From JAXIHJ01 sp034189755 (GTDB lineage: Bacteria; Planctomycetota; Phycisphaerae; SM23-33), in assembly GCA_034189755.1 (NCBI GenBank), contig JAXIHJ010000120.1, positions 1 to 10,615 of the forward strand: 10,615 bases of DNA, written 5' to 3'. The position numbers were made by a program, and so were the translations under genes. Positions 1-7,577 of this stretch are shown piece by piece (position 1 is the stretch's first letter; every line of letters begins with the position of its first letter). The notes beneath the pieces were generated by a model. It ran no database searches. It saw nothing but the letters and a program-made list of their open reading frames with translations, and was not told where the DNA came from.

Positions 1-1163
1 CTCAGGCGTACAACCCGGATATTCTGCGGGACCCGGTTGTCTCAATAACGATCGCGGCACAGCGTCAGAGCACTTTTTCGATCCTGGGCGCTGTAGCCCA
101 GCCTGGCACGTACAACATTGTCCGCAAAGACATGCGTCTGCTGGAGACGCTGGCGTTGGCCGGCGGCGTTACGCAGACGAACATCCGCTACCTGTACGTG
201 ATTCGTCCTACCAAGGCGAAGCGCAAGGCCGTCAAGCCGGAAGCGGCTGTCCCCCAGCCGACGGAGCTTCCTCCGCTTCCGCAACTTCCGCCGGAAGCCG
301 CCCCGACGACTCAGCCGGTTGACGATGAGGATGCTGCGCTGCGCGAACTCGGCAAGGCCATGCCAGGCCCCACGCCGACAACGCTGCCGGCTCCGTCCGT
401 CCTGCCGCGCCTGAGTGAAACGGCCTCGACCGCGGCGACCACAAGTGAAAAAGAAGTTCCCGAACCGCCGAAGGCGTACAAATGGGTCTATGCCAATGGC
501 CGATGGATCCGCGTGTTGCAGGAAGCGCCTCGCGCCAAAGCGCCTTCCGGCGAAGGCACAGCCCCGGTGCGTCCGGCGGGTAAGCCTCTGGTGAAGCGCA
601 TCGCCGGCGTCGGCAAGGAGAAATCCGACCCGTTCGGCTGGAAGAAGGCGGACAAATCTGATCTGGCCCGAATCATTGCAATCAACCTGCCCAAGCTCCG
701 CAATGGCGATCCACGGATGAACATTGTCGTGCGGGATAACGATATCATCCAGGTTCCCACGCTTGAGGTCGGCGAATTTTACGTAATGGGCGAGGTCCTT
801 CGTCCGGGCGTCTACTCCCTGACCGGCAGGAGGGTAACGGTGAAGATGGCCGTAGCCGCTGCGGGCAACCTCGGGCCGCTGGCCTGGCCGGAAAACTCCA
901 TCCTGGTCCGTCGCATCGGAGACAACCAGGAACAGGTCATCCCTCTGGACATCGAGGCGATTTTCCAGGGCGAGGAGCCGGACGTCTTTCTGAAACCGGA
1001 CGATGTGATCGCCGTAGGCACCGATGTCCGAACGTCGTTCTATGCCGTTGTCAGAAATGCCTTCCGGATGACGTACGGGTTCGGGTTCATCTACGACCGG
1101 AACTTCGCTGAGGGCTATGATTGGTTACAACCCATGGACAGCAAGCGATTCACCCGATGGTAG
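1..1163 (+). CDS. Polysaccharide export protein, Wza-like, SLBB domains (5' partial)
   Basis: The frame is open from base 3, the first full codon, to TAG at 1161-1163, so the N-terminus lies before the window. Two SLBB (soluble ligand-binding beta-grasp) units are visible. The first starts with FSILGAVAQPGTYNI and LLETLALAGGV (about bases 81-209). The second starts with YVMGEVLRPGVYSL (about 768-1026) and ends in FLKPDDVIAVG. In the family these units form the periplasmic rings of an outer-membrane channel that exports capsule or EPS. The N-terminal Poly_export domain and any lipobox would be upstream. The closing half of SLBB 1 (INLPKLRNGDPRMNIVVRDNDIIQVP-type sequence, about 680-760) is separated from its opening half by about 150 residues rich in Pro, Ala and Thr (about 213-659), an unusual insert. 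The C-terminus is short and aromatic-rich. The next gene starts about 22 bases after the stop, suggesting co-transcription. The family is clear; the specific polymer is unknown. Confidence 0.9.
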   Translation, partial: QAYNPDILRDPVVSITIAAQRQSTFSILGAVAQPGTYNIVRKDMRLLETLALAGGVTQTNIRYLYVIRPTKAKRKAVKPEAAVPQPTELPPLPQLPPEAAPTTQPVDDEDAALRELGKAMPGPTPTTLPAPSVLPRLSETASTAATTSEKEVPEPPKAYKWVYANGRWIRVLQEAPRAKAPSGEGTAPVRPAGKPLVKRIAGVGKEKSDPFGWKKADKSDLARIIAINLPKLRNGDPRMNIVVRDNDIIQVPTLEVGEFYVMGEVLRPGVYSLTGRRVTVKMAVAAAGNLGPLAWPENSILVRRIGDNQEQVIPLDIEAIFQGEEPDVFLKPDDVIAVGTDVRTSFYAVVRNAFRMTYGFGFIYDRNFAEGYDWLQPMDSKRFTRW

Positions 1164-1185
1164 GGCTGCCGGCTACATTGAATGC

Positions 1186-2187
1186 ATGAGCGACACCGTG
1201 AACCAAGTCGATCCCACCGCCCAGAAAAAGCCGGGTAGGTTAGCCGACATGGTCCGTGTCCAGACGGGGCCTTCATTCAGCCAGGCATTCGGCGCAGCGA
1301 CGCTGATCAAAATCGCTGTACTGGCGGCGTTGTTTGTCCTGATGAATAGCTGGCAGTTTAGCCGGCTGATCAGCGTCTGGAAGCACGATCCGAACTGGTC
1401 CCATGGTTTTATAATCCCGCTGTTTAGCCTATATCTGCTGTACGTCCGGCGGGACGAACTGTTCGCCGCAAAACGCCGCGTGAACCTGTGGGGACTGGGC
1501 ATTATGCTTGTGTCTGTTTTCATCATGGTGGTGGGCTTTTACCCGATCCGGACGCACTGGTTCTGCCACCTGGCGATGGTCCTGCTGCTGCTGGGCCTGG
1601 TGCTGTATCTCGGAGGCCCGCAGATCATCGGCGTTACCTGGCTGCCGATCCTTTATCTCGTTTTCGCAATCCCGATTCCGGAAATCCTCTACGCCCGTAT
1701 TGCCGTACCGCTTCAGGAGCTGGCCGCCAAAGGTGCGACGGTTGTCCTGCAATTGGCCGGCGTGCAGATCGAATCGACCGCAAGCTCGCTGCAGGTCACC
1801 AGCATGAGCGGGCAGATCCACCCGCTGACGGTCGCCGAGGCATGCAGCGGCATGCGTTCGCTGATGGCCTTCCTGGCCTTGGGCGTGGCATTGGCCTACC
1901 TGGCGGAAAGGGCAGTATGGCAGCGGATCATTCTCGTGGTCGCGGCTGTCCCGGTGGCTATCCTCTGCAACGTTATCCGCGTGACCATCACGTGCAGCAT
2001 GTTCGCCCTGGACAAACCGGAACTTGGCCAGGACTTCATGCACGAATTCATGGGCATGGTCATGCTGATTCCGGCTGCGCTTCTACTGTGGCTGTTAAGC
2101 TGGCTTTTGCAAAGCCTATTCATTGAAGTAGAAGATGACGCTGACGGTGGCGACGAATCATCATCGAGGGAGGGTGCCACAGCATGA
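1186..2187 (+). CDS. Exosortase (exosortase/archaeosortase family), membrane transpeptidase/protease
   Basis: This is a 333-residue polytopic membrane protein with about eight hydrophobic segments. Exosortases cut proteins bearing a C-terminal PEP-CTERM-like tag and are thought to pass them to the cell surface or EPS matrix. The family signature is complete: WKHDPNWSHG near residues 65-74, catalytic Cys220 in VAEACSGMRSL, Arg265 in LCNVIRV, and His286 in FMHEFMG. The C-terminus is a short acidic, Ser/Gly-rich tail rather than a fused EpsI domain; EpsI is the next gene. The start is uncertain. ATG 1186 leaves 22 bases after the upstream stop but has no good Shine-Dalgarno. ATG 1117 would overlap the upstream gene by 47 bases, with GAGGG only 2 bases away. 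ATG 1249 has AGGT eight bases upstream and still keeps every membrane segment. The exosortase subtype and its recognition motif cannot be told from this window. Confidence 0.93.
   Translation: MSDTVNQVDPTAQKKPGRLADMVRVQTGPSFSQAFGAATLIKIAVLAALFVLMNSWQFSRLISVWKHDPNWSHGFIIPLFSLYLLYVRRDELFAAKRRVNLWGLGIMLVSVFIMVVGFYPIRTHWFCHLAMVLLLLGLVLYLGGPQIIGVTWLPILYLVFAIPIPEILYARIAVPLQELAAKGATVVLQLAGVQIESTASSLQVTSMSGQIHPLTVAEACSGMRSLMAFLALGVALAYLAERAVWQRIILVVAAVPVAILCNVIRVTITCSMFALDKPELGQDFMHEFMGMVMLIPAALLLWLLSWLLQSLFIEVEDDADGGDESSSREGATA
2166..2174 (+). promoter_or_regulatory. Ribosome binding site inside the exosortase 3' end
   Basis: The purine run GAGGGAGGG lies nine bases before ATG 2184, within the last codons of the exosortase gene. 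The start codon overlaps the exosortase stop as ATGA (2184-2187). Together these fix the start of the EpsI-type gene and point to translational coupling of the two proteins. Confidence 0.75.
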
Positions 2188-3098
2188 ATACGCCGGCCGA
2201 CAAGAAAGAACGATCGGCCTTGATGAAGGCGCTTTCGTGGTGCCGTGTCGAACGGCATTTTTTAGCGGCAGCGATGGTCTTGGCCGTCACGGCAGCGGGA
2301 TGGGGCCTGGCCAAACGCTTCCTGAAATGGGTCATGCATAAGGAGCCGGTTCCCTGGCCCGCCAACGTGGTCATAGACGACGGTTTTCGGCTGCTGAACT
2401 TCCCGAATAAACTCGGGCCGTACGTCCTGGCCGCCGACGGCGAGCTGGAAGGCAAACTCGACGGCAAGCCGGACGGACAAACCACCCTGCGCCCGGACGT
2501 GATGGAGTCGTTGAAGATCGGTACGGCCCTGGACAAGGAACGAATCGGCGAGCGGCAAAGTAATTGGCACATGGTTCGTACCTATCGCGACAGCCGCGTT
2601 ACTGTGCCTAGCGCTTATAAATACTGGCGGCTGGAGTTGTACTACTATACCGGCGGGCTGGATACGGTCCCGCACGTGCCGGAGCGATGCCTCGTCGCCG
2701 GCGGGGCCAGGCTGATAAGTGTCAAAACAATCCGGTTCAGTATTCCCGCGGCGCGCAAGCCGTGGGATAAACCCATCAATTTCAAGGTCGCGCGTTACGA
2801 GGTTTCAGACCAAAGACAAATGGAGACCCGCCAGTACGTTCAGTACTATGTTTTCAGCCTGAACGGCGAGCCGGAAGATTCATGGGAAAAGGTCCGGCTT
2901 GCGCTGACGAATCCATTTATGCGACATTGTTATTTTGCGAAAATTCAGTTTGCACCGCTGGGAGAGGTGACCGATCCGGAAGAGGTTAGAAAGTCGGCTG
3001 AAGACTTTCTCAATACTATTCTTCCCAGCGCGCTTCAGGCGCTGCCGATGCCAGATTACATGCAACGCCTGCGCAAAACGAAAGACACCACAAGATAA
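2184..3098 (+). CDS. EpsI-type exosortase-associated protein (DUF3485)
   Basis: This is a 304-residue protein with one N-terminal membrane segment (about residues 26-46, AAAMVLAVTAAGWGL), so the rest probably lies in the periplasm. The EpsI/DUF3485 family occurs either fused to the C-terminus of exosortases or as the adjacent gene; its exact biochemical role is unknown. The family hallmark is the HxPExC motif, here H164-V-P166-E167-R-C169, preceded by an aromatic YYYTGG strand. It is followed by the usual second half: a QYYVFSLNG strand, a helix ending in NPF, and a late KSAEDFLNTILP segment. About 100 residues between the membrane segment and the motif are longer than a minimal EpsI domain. 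The ATGA overlap with the exosortase gene argues that the two proteins act together, probably in substrate presentation or complex assembly; that role is inferred. The next gene begins 26 bases downstream. Confidence 0.86.
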   Translation: MNTPADKKERSALMKALSWCRVERHFLAAAMVLAVTAAGWGLAKRFLKWVMHKEPVPWPANVVIDDGFRLLNFPNKLGPYVLAADGELEGKLDGKPDGQTTLRPDVMESLKIGTALDKERIGERQSNWHMVRTYRDSRVTVPSAYKYWRLELYYYTGGLDTVPHVPERCLVAGGARLISVKTIRFSIPAARKPWDKPINFKVARYEVSDQRQMETRQYVQYYVFSLNGEPEDSWEKVRLALTNPFMRHCYFAKIQFAPLGEVTDPEEVRKSAEDFLNTILPSALQALPMPDYMQRLRKTKDTTR

Positions 3099-3124
3099 CT
3101 TCACAGGTAAAATCAGGTAACAAA

Positions 3125-6100
3125 ATGGCAAGACGAAAGAAACTCAACAAGCGAGTTGTGATTCTACTGGCGGTACTGGCTTTTGTTATAGCCGTCGGCG
3201 GCGTGCTGTTCTTTATCAAAAGACTCCCCAAGGACCCGGTCGCCCTGGACAGGCGAGCCCAGGCCGCCTATGAGCAGGGCAACTACGGCGCCGCAGCAAC
3301 CGCCTGGAAACAGGCTATCGGTGCCGCGAAGGACCCGACGGCCTACTATTACAAGCTGGGCAAGCTGCAACTGGAGTGGTCGACCAAGCCTGGGAGCATG
3401 ACTAACACGGAACGGTCCGAGAAGTATACGCTCGGTGTCAATATGCTCCGAATCGCCTTGCGGCGAGACCCCGGCTTTGTTGACGCGCAGCGTATGCTGA
3501 CCGAGGTGTATTGGTCCCGTGCCGCCGCTGCCGGGCGTTGGCGGGAGTTCGTCGATGAGGCCGACAACCTGCTCAGGTTGATGCCGAAGGACGACCAGAC
3601 CTACTACCGGCGAGCGATCGCCAAGGCGCAACTGTCCGAATCACTGCCGCACCAGTATACCAAACCCGCGATTGCTGATTTCCGGAAGGCGACCGAACTG
3701 GACCGTAACGAGGCCCGCTACTGGCTGGGATTGGTCCGGTTCCTCCAGAAAAACGAGCAGACAGACGAGGTCAGAAAGGTCTTTGCCGAAGCAATCACCG
3801 CTAATCCGAACAGCGCTGAGTTACGCGTAGCTTACGCACATTTTCTGAGACAGCGCCAGATGAATGCCGAGGCTGAAGAACAGATTCGCCAGGCGGTCGT
3901 ACGCGATCCCAATAATCCGCTGGGCAACCTTGAACTTGCCGAGTTCGCTATGATCCGCCACGACACGAAAGCTGCACTTAAGGCTTTGCAGGCCGCCAAG
4001 GCCATCGATGACAGCGATTTTCGTGTTTACGATTATATGGCCCGTGTCTACCGCCGACAGCGCCAGCTCGGAAAAGCCGCTGACGCTCTTCGTGAAGGAT
4101 TAGCGGTCATTGCCCGCCGCAGCGAGAAGGCTCCCGCTACCCAGGCGACGCGACAATTGCACAGGCTCGATATAGCCAGATGGCAGCTTAACTATCTGCT
4201 GGCTAACGTCCTGCTGGATATGGTCGAAAGCGGCCAGGCCGACAAGGCCTCACTGGTAACACAAGCGCGCAAATGCCTGGAGGTGATAGACCGCCTGGCT
4301 CCCGACAGTGCCGAACACGACAAGGTGGCGGGCCGACTCGCCTACGCCGATGGCAACATTACCGAAGCGGTCAAGCTTCTGGAAAGGGCTTACAAGGGCT
4401 TTCGTAGTTTCGACGCGAGAACCGCCTTCATCCTGATCGACCTGTACTTCCGCCAGGGTCTGCCCGGCAAAGCAGAGAGGGTACTCGACCGTATCCTGAG
4501 TTTTCCCAGCCAGCGTCGGAACCCATCGGCCCTGCTGCTGAAGGCCAGGCTGGCGATACACTATCGCGATTTCACCAAGGCGGAGCGATACGTAGTGCAG
4601 GTGCTGCAGATCGAACCGGACAACGCCGAGGCGCGAAATCTCAAGGCGACGCTGGATGCGGTCCGGGCCGGTTCCCCCAATCTGCCCGTAGGCGTGAAAC
4701 CCGACCGCGAAACGGTACGCCTGTTTCTCGAACACGCAATGAACCTGTGGCTGAACGGGCAGCGAGATCAGGCCGTTCAGACCCTTGAAAAACTCCATCA
4801 GCGCATCCCGGATGATCTGAGGCTGGTTACCCAGCTGGCGAACATGTACCTGGCCCTGAAGCAGCCCGATAAGGCCGAGGCCCTGTTGCAACAGGCCAAG
4901 GCCGCCCATGCCGACGACCCGAAGCTGCAGTCGAACCTGCAATTCCAACTGGACCTGCTGAACGAGCCGGAGGAGGAAAAACGGTTCGAGATGCGCCTTG
5001 CCGCAGTGGCAAAGGCGTCCCAGTCGCCGGTGGATAAGGCTCTTCAGAAGGCGGCTGTCTGCGCGATGTTCGGGCGGCAGGAACAGTACGCCGCGTACCT
5101 TCAGGAAGCGGCTAAAATCGACCCCGAAGCCCCCGGCGTGGTCGTTCGTCTGTTCCGGTATGCGATGGGCAAGCGGGATTGGCAGCTTGCCGACAAAATG
5201 GTGGCGAAGGCTTCGAAAGCTGATCTGGACGGCGCAAGCGGGCGGACGTATCGCGCCCAGCTTGCGATGGCGCGAGACCGGCTTCCGGAAGCAATCAACG
5301 CACTCACCGAGGCTCTCAGTATTAGGCCGGAACTCAAACATGCCCGCGTCCTGCTCGGCGAGTGCTATCTGACCAGCGGTGAGCTTGCCAAGGCCGAGGA
5401 AACTTTCCGAACAGCGGCCAGCAACGATCCCGGCTACGCCGCGGCGATGATCGGTATGGCTCGCGTGACCGAGTTGCAGGGTCGGCCGGCCGAACACCGC
5501 GACTGGGTGGAAAAGGCTTACAGGCACGCACCAAGAAATCCATACGTCCGTGAGCGCTTCCTGACGCTTCAGGAGGAAAAGGCCAAGCCGAGAGAGGTCA
5601 TCAAGCAGCGCGAACGCATCCTCCGCCAGAACCCGGCCGACCTTGAGAACCGTCGGCGTTTGGCCGGTCTGTATGAACGCACTAAACAGTTAGCCAAGGC
5701 GGAGGAAATGTACCGCTTCGTCTATGACAACGCCGCCGAGAAAATCCTTGGGGCCAGGTTGCTTGCGGGGTTCTACGCTCGGACCGAGCGGTCCGCCCAG
5801 GCCGAGAATGTCCTCCAGGACCTGCTGAAGGATCCCAAGGACAAGGTCGGCGCGTACATGCTGTACGGCGAGTACCTTGCCATGTATGACGTCAACCAGG
5901 CCTTGGAAGCGTTCACAAAAGCGATCGAGGCCGACCCGAAGGACCCACGCGGGCATTTGGGAATGGCCCGATTGTTCGCGTCGCAACGCCAGTGGAAGCA
6001 GGCTGCCGCCGCCATGGAAAAGTACGTTACCTTCAAGCCCGCAGACCGTGCTTCCGAGAAGGACCTGGTCCGTTACCTTATCGAGGCCGGCGAGTGGGAC

Positions 6101-7567
6101 GCCGCCACCAAGCGGCTTGACCGAATGGTGGCCCAGGACCCATCCGACGTTAAGGCATTGATCCTCAAGGGTGTCCTGGCCGGAAGACAGGGCGAGATTT
6201 CGCAGGCCGAAGAACTCCTGAGCCGGGCAGCTCAGCTTGGCCCCAACGACCCCGAGGTGCTGGTGCAACGGTCGGGCATCTATCTGGTCAAGGGCCAGGT
6301 CAGTAAAGCCCGCGATGACCTCCGTAGAGCAAGAGACCTGACCAATGATCCCAACGTAGCTATGCGACTGGCGTCGGTGTATCTGCGTCTGGGCGATCGG
6401 GAAAACGCCAGGTTAGTCTACCTTGATATTCTGAGTCGTCGCGGGGATTACGCTCCGGCCATCCGACAGTTGACCGGCTTGTATCTGGGCCGGCGAGACT
6501 GGGTGGCGATGGAATCTCTGCTGGCGAAAGCGAAGAGCAGATTTCCCAAAGACCCCAGCTATCTGCTCGCAGAGGCCGAAATGTGGCGGCTGAGGAAAAA
6601 TTCAGCCAGCAGAATCACCGCGTTGCGGTCGGCACTAGCTCTGGCGCCGCAGGCGCCGAACGTGCTGTTTGCTTATCTTTCGGCCCTTCTGGAAGCCAAG
6701 CAGTTCGACAAGACCCTTGCCGTTTCTCAAGACTATACGGACAAGCCAGATTTCGCTGCGGTGACCAGCGCATTTCGCGCACGCGCACTGGCCGGGCAGG
6801 GTAAGCCGACCGAGGCGGACGCACTGTTTATCGAGTCGCTGGAAAAAGCCGCCCCTCAAGAACTCCGCCTGATCGTCCGACAGATCCAGCAGTCCTACGG
6901 CCCGGACAGGAGCATTAAAAAGCTCAGTGCGTGGATGGCGAGCAGGCCCAACGATTGGCGATTGTACTCGCTGCTTGGCGATTCGTACTTGATGGCCGGC
7001 AAGGCGCCGCTGGCTGCTCAGTCGCTTCTGAAGGCTCGAGGACTGGCTGCTGAACCGCGACAAAAAGCCTTGATCAATCGACGCCTGGGGTCGATCTACT
7101 ACAATATGTACTCCGCACAGGGGCAAAAGTCCCACCTGACCGAGGCGGAAAAAGCTTATCTTGAATCGCTAAAGGTGCTGGTCAACGACATACAGACGAT
7201 GAACAACCTGGCGTATCTGTACACGGATGCAAAGGGTCAGCCGGAAAAAGCCTTGCCGTATGCCGAAAAAGCCGCCAAGCTGGCCCCGAACAACGCCAAT
7301 ATCCTGGATACATACGCCTGGACGCTGGCAAAGGTCGGTAAATATGCCCAGGCCGAAAATATCTTGATGCAGGCCGTTCAAGCAGAGAACGCACCGGTGG
7401 CCTGCAGGTATCACCTGGGCTGGATATACGAAAAAACCAAGCGGTTCGAGGAGTCGTTGCGACAGTATGAATACGGTTTGGAAATCATCAGGGACCAAAA
7501 AGACAACCCGCTGCTACCGAGGCTTCAAGAGGCGGTAGCGCGTCTCAAGCGGAAACTGCAGGACTGA
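3125..7567 (+). CDS. Giant membrane-anchored TPR protein, PrsT-like
   Basis: This 1480-residue protein has a Lys/Arg-rich N-terminus (MARRKKLNKR), one membrane helix (about residues 10-31, VVILLAVLAFVIAVGGVLFF), and then almost uninterrupted tetratricopeptide repeats. Clear ones lie near residues 38-70, 198-335, 770-815 and 1355-1475 (for example LAYLYTDAKGQPEKALPYAEKAAKLAPNN split across helices A and B). At 34 residues each there is room for about 40 repeats. The basic N-terminus before a single helix predicts that the TPR solenoid faces the periplasm. The family resembles the PEP-CTERM-system TPR protein PrsT and the TPR scaffolds of EPS secretion systems, but it has no lipobox cysteine, so it is anchored by a helix rather than as a lipoprotein. 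The start ATG 3125 has AGGT six bases upstream. The stop overlaps the ribosome binding site of the kinase gene. A scaffold linking export protein, exosortase and BY-kinase is a reasonable inference; no enzymatic domain was seen. Confidence 0.88.
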   Translation: MARRKKLNKRVVILLAVLAFVIAVGGVLFFIKRLPKDPVALDRRAQAAYEQGNYGAAATAWKQAIGAAKDPTAYYYKLGKLQLEWSTKPGSMTNTERSEKYTLGVNMLRIALRRDPGFVDAQRMLTEVYWSRAAAAGRWREFVDEADNLLRLMPKDDQTYYRRAIAKAQLSESLPHQYTKPAIADFRKATELDRNEARYWLGLVRFLQKNEQTDEVRKVFAEAITANPNSAELRVAYAHFLRQRQMNAEAEEQIRQAVVRDPNNPLGNLELAEFAMIRHDTKAALKALQAAKAIDDSDFRVYDYMARVYRRQRQLGKAADALREGLAVIARRSEKAPATQATRQLHRLDIARWQLNYLLANVLLDMVESGQADKASLVTQARKCLEVIDRLAPDSAEHDKVAGRLAYADGNITEAVKLLERAYKGFRSFDARTAFILIDLYFRQGLPGKAERVLDRILSFPSQRRNPSALLLKARLAIHYRDFTKAERYVVQVLQIEPDNAEARNLKATLDAVRAGSPNLPVGVKPDRETVRLFLEHAMNLWLNGQRDQAVQTLEKLHQRIPDDLRLVTQLANMYLALKQPDKAEALLQQAKAAHADDPKLQSNLQFQLDLLNEPEEEKRFEMRLAAVAKASQSPVDKALQKAAVCAMFGRQEQYAAYLQEAAKIDPEAPGVVVRLFRYAMGKRDWQLADKMVAKASKADLDGASGRTYRAQLAMARDRLPEAINALTEALSIRPELKHARVLLGECYLTSGELAKAEETFRTAASNDPGYAAAMIGMARVTELQGRPAEHRDWVEKAYRHAPRNPYVRERFLTLQEEKAKPREVIKQRERILRQNPADLENRRRLAGLYERTKQLAKAEEMYRFVYDNAAEKILGARLLAGFYARTERSAQAENVLQDLLKDPKDKVGAYMLYGEYLAMYDVNQALEAFTKAIEADPKDPRGHLGMARLFASQRQWKQAAAAMEKYVTFKPADRASEKDLVRYLIEAGEWDAATKRLDRMVAQDPSDVKALILKGVLAGRQGEISQAEELLSRAAQLGPNDPEVLVQRSGIYLVKGQVSKARDDLRRARDLTNDPNVAMRLASVYLRLGDRENARLVYLDILSRRGDYAPAIRQLTGLYLGRRDWVAMESLLAKAKSRFPKDPSYLLAEAEMWRLRKNSASRITALRSALALAPQAPNVLFAYLSALLEAKQFDKTLAVSQDYTDKPDFAAVTSAFRARALAGQGKPTEADALFIESLEKAAPQELRLIVRQIQQSYGPDRSIKKLSAWMASRPNDWRLYSLLGDSYLMAGKAPLAAQSLLKARGLAAEPRQKALINRRLGSIYYNMYSAQGQKSHLTEAEKAYLESLKVLVNDIQTMNNLAYLYTDAKGQPEKALPYAEKAAKLAPNNANILDTYAWTLAKVGKYAQAENILMQAVQAENAPVACRYHLGWIYEKTKRFEESLRQYEYGLEIIRDQKDNPLLPRLQEAVARLKRKLQD

Positions 7568-7571
7568 GGAG
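7566..7571 (+). promoter_or_regulatory. Ribosome binding site overlapping the TPR gene stop
   Basis: GAGGAG shares bases with the TGA stop of the TPR gene (7565-7567) and sits six bases before ATG 7578. This fixes the kinase start and makes it likely that ribosomes finishing the TPR gene re-initiate on the kinase gene. Confidence 0.75.
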
Positions 7572-7577
7572 TCGTAG

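Noticed and set aside
1429..2126. Long open frames overlapping the exosortase gene on both strands (- strand 1429-2043, + strand 1488-2126)
   Set aside because: The exosortase frame carries all catalytic motifs and membrane segments. The overlapping frames are low-complexity translations of the same GC-rich DNA.
4250..5527. A 425-residue open frame on the - strand opposite the TPR gene
   Set aside because: It shadows the strongly supported TPR reading frame. Its product is compositionally odd (His/Gln/Leu-rich) with no recognisable domain, and no independent start signal was seen.
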